Shown: one piece after another, positions 62,401 to 64,000 of the stretch | Layout: each line of letters begins with the position of its first letter | How positions within the stretch are numbered: position 1 is the first letter of the stretch | Assembly (NCBI RefSeq): GCF_037975245.1 | Contig: NC_092569.1 | Coordinates: forward strand, 9,967,001-10,031,000 | DNA: 64,000 nucleotides | Direction of reading: 5' to 3' | Source of the DNA: Apostichopus japonicus | Lineage: Eukaryota; Echinodermata; Holothuroidea; Aspidochirotida; Stichopodidae | The notes under the pieces: generated by a model | Database searches by the model: none | Seen by the model: only the letters and a program-made list of their open reading frames with translations | What the model was told of the DNA's origin: nothing | Translations under genes and position numbers: made by a program

Positions 62401-63834
62401 GTACTATTAACTTAAATCTATAAAGTATTTGCATCGATTACAATTTATTCTTATGTATAATAAAGAAGAGATGATAATTTTCTTCTCTTCTGATCTGGTA
62501 TAGATTATACTCTGTACTTGTATGAGTTTGCGAGGGATTGTGAGGATGCAGTGCATGATGATTGCGGAACGTCCAGATTGAGTGGTGATTACCTCATTCA
62601 ACCAGACGGTTATAATGATCAACCCTTCAAGGCTTACTGTGACTGCAGCCAGAACGACGGTACGGCATGGACGGTACGTAACGTAGAATGTGTCGAGTTC
62701 ATTGCATTGTAAAATGTGTGTAAGATACTTCTTTAGTTTACAATGGTAATTGTCTTCAAGGAAATCACGTGATATCTATCACTCAGCGGTCAAGTATGTC
62801 AAAAAGAGCAGACAGTCTGAACAGAATAAGTTGAAAGAGCGAGGAAGTTAATCCCGGTTTAGCTCTTCCTCCCAATTTTGTCGTAAAATTTTACTTAAAT
62901 TCTTACAAATATACTACTAATTGCAGAAAATTTGTTTGAATTCGACGAAGTTTCTTAAATTCATCTCAGAGAACATCCCGTGTCTTCAAGCTTAAAATTA
63001 CTTCACCTTCTTGACATCGTTTCTCCATGCAGAGCAAGGAGGAGGGAGGTATCGTGGCATCCGGTACAACAAAATGTCTATACACATCAGTGTTGTAGTC
63101 TAAGAGCTTTATTCGAGTACCAAATACTTTCGGGTACCAAGTATCATAGTCCAAGTTTACAGCAGAATAGAATCCGAGTGCCTAGTGGGCACACGACTCT
63201 GCTACATATACATTCGGAGTACTTCGGAGTACTCATCCATCTGGAATCTATGCATGCTAAGTTCTTCAATACCGCCCCCATTGCCTTCGGGGAAACATTT
63301 TTTTAACTTAAGTTTTGATTTTTATCTTTCACTCACTAGATAATACAAAGACGAGCGGATTTAGATTCGACAGTAACATTTAATCGGAGTTGGGAAGACT
63401 ACCGACTTGGATTTGGATTATCTCCAAATGACTTTTGGATTGGCAATGAAAAGCTCTCATACTTAACCAATCAGAATACATATCAGTTACGGATCGATAT
63501 GACGACATCTAATGGTTCATCCATCCACGTGACCTATGACAACTTTCGCATAAGTGACGAATTTAGCGGTTACAAACTATTGTCGACAGGTAAGTTTAAC
63601 TTTTCATCAGAAGATGGTGTTATAGAGAGCTGTCCACACAACATGCGTTATGGTTACTGTGTCTCCCAGAGAATTTGTCCGGATCCTGATGACAGCATTC
63701 CTTGTCGCCGCAATGAGGAATCTTGTTTTTGTCCAGAAGAGTTCCAGTTGAATGGAGATGAATGTGTTGCCCCGGGCGAATGTGATGACTGTTTTCTTGA
63801 GGGAACAGAGACCGAGGAAGGTGTCACAATTGAG
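56484..63834 (+). CDS. Second fibrinogen-related gene, first four exons (3' part outside window)
   Basis: Exons: 56484-56555, 61294-61327, 62504-62673, 63340-63834, with the same lengths (72, 34, 170, 495) and phases as the first gene; all frames are open. Encodes a signal peptide (MKNPLYISVVILFIAS), a linker, the half FReD and the 8-Cys TIL-like unit (ending ECVAPGECDDC), and stops at the exon 4 donor GTAGGT. Differences by eye: about 14 substitutions in exon 4, and in exon 3 about nine replacement against four or five silent changes, including an extra Cys (CDCSQ for CDSSQ). Here a glycosylation sequon NAT replaces the NYT sequon of the first gene. The internal GTAAGT of exon 4 is kept at 63590. 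A duplicated FReD, EGF and VWC-like part is expected past the window. Confidence 0.85.
57658..58025. mobile_element. Truncated MITE, copy-2 specific
   Basis: Insertion of about 365 bp absent from copy 1, beginning GGCCCGGTCACACTATACCG and ending with the inverse of ACTATCCGATTTTTCCGGAG. The right terminus seems to lack the outer GGCCCGGTCAC part. No exact target duplication. Confidence 0.6.
60058..60468. mobile_element. hAT-like MITE, 411 bp (copy-2 counterpart of 27182-27590)
   Basis: Ends CAGTGGCGGAGC and inverse GCTCCGCCACTG; flanks ACGCGAGT and ACGAGAGG, decayed. Shared position with copy 1 shows insertion before duplication. Confidence 0.85.
63590..63595 (+). promoter_or_regulatory. Internal 5' splice site in exon 4 of the second fibrinogen-related gene
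   Basis: GTAAGT 250 bp into exon 4, exactly the same offset and phase as 32908-32913 in the first gene. Confidence 0.55.
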
Positions 63835-64000
63835 GTAGGTAACCTTGAAGGGAGAGGTCACCTCTTTCTTGTTTACTAAGAATACACTCTAATTTCAAAA
63901 GTGGAAAATCTACTTATGTGTACAAAAATAATATCAATGACCTTTGAAAACGAGACCTGATAACATGCACAGAATGTGAGTAAAATGGCGTCACAGATAC

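Larger units (their letters stand above)
53227..64000. repeat. Copy 2 of the ~37-kb tandem segmental duplication (start only)
   Basis: Aligned by eye with 16,221-33,319 in the same orientation. Relative to copy 1 it lacks ~16,360-17,505 (FAM187-like exon 7), ~18,110-20,945 (exons 5 and 6), the hAT MITE at 21,172, part of the minisatellite and the TTAA element at 30,839. It gains MITEs at 53,955 and 57,658. Fibrinogen exon lengths are identical in both copies. Confidence 0.9.

Overview
This is eukaryotic nuclear DNA: AT-rich, intron-rich, full of minisatellites and DNA transposons. Gene content (mind bomb 1, a FAM187-like Ig/TSP-like membrane protein, fibrinogen-related proteins) fits an invertebrate deuterostome. 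An echinoderm, perhaps a sea cucumber, is my best guess; that is inference, not proof. All gene models were spliced by eye from GT/AG sites and reading phase. All comparisons with known families are from memory.

Layout. (1) 1-8.05 kb, + strand: the last four coding exons of mind bomb 1 (MIB1), with three minisatellites in the introns. (2) 8.05-14.9 kb: intergenic DNA with short tandem arrays. (3) 14.9-45.0 kb, - strand: a complete nine-exon FAM187-like gene (523 codons plus stop, all junction phases consistent). (4) Nested inside its 19.7-kb intron 2, on the opposite strand, is a complete seven-exon secreted fibrinogen-related gene (23.9-38.4 kb, 564 aa). Its order is hemi-FReD, TIL-like, VWC-like, EGF, FReD. 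(5) 46.17-51.61 kb: a 5.4-kb P-superfamily transposon with perfect 8-bp target duplications and a decayed transposase. (6) 53.2 kb to the end: the start of a second copy of a ~37-kb tandem segmental duplication (unit about 16,221-53,226). It carries FAM187-like exons 3-4, now a pseudogene, and the first four exons of a second, intact fibrinogen-related gene that runs off the window.

The two copies act as an internal control. Several transposons are present in one and absent in the other, so exact empty sites and target duplications can be read: an 8-bp-TSD hAT-like MITE, a TTAA element and others. The most interesting signal is a consensus 5' splice site inside exon 4 of both fibrinogen-related genes. 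It sits at the FReD intron position and in the right phase to join the last exon of the first gene directly, which would give a compact single-FReD isoform of 295 aa. FReD replacement changes between the copies, and decay of the FAM187 copy while the fibrinogen copy stays open, suggest the duplication matters for the immune-type lectin rather than for its host gene.
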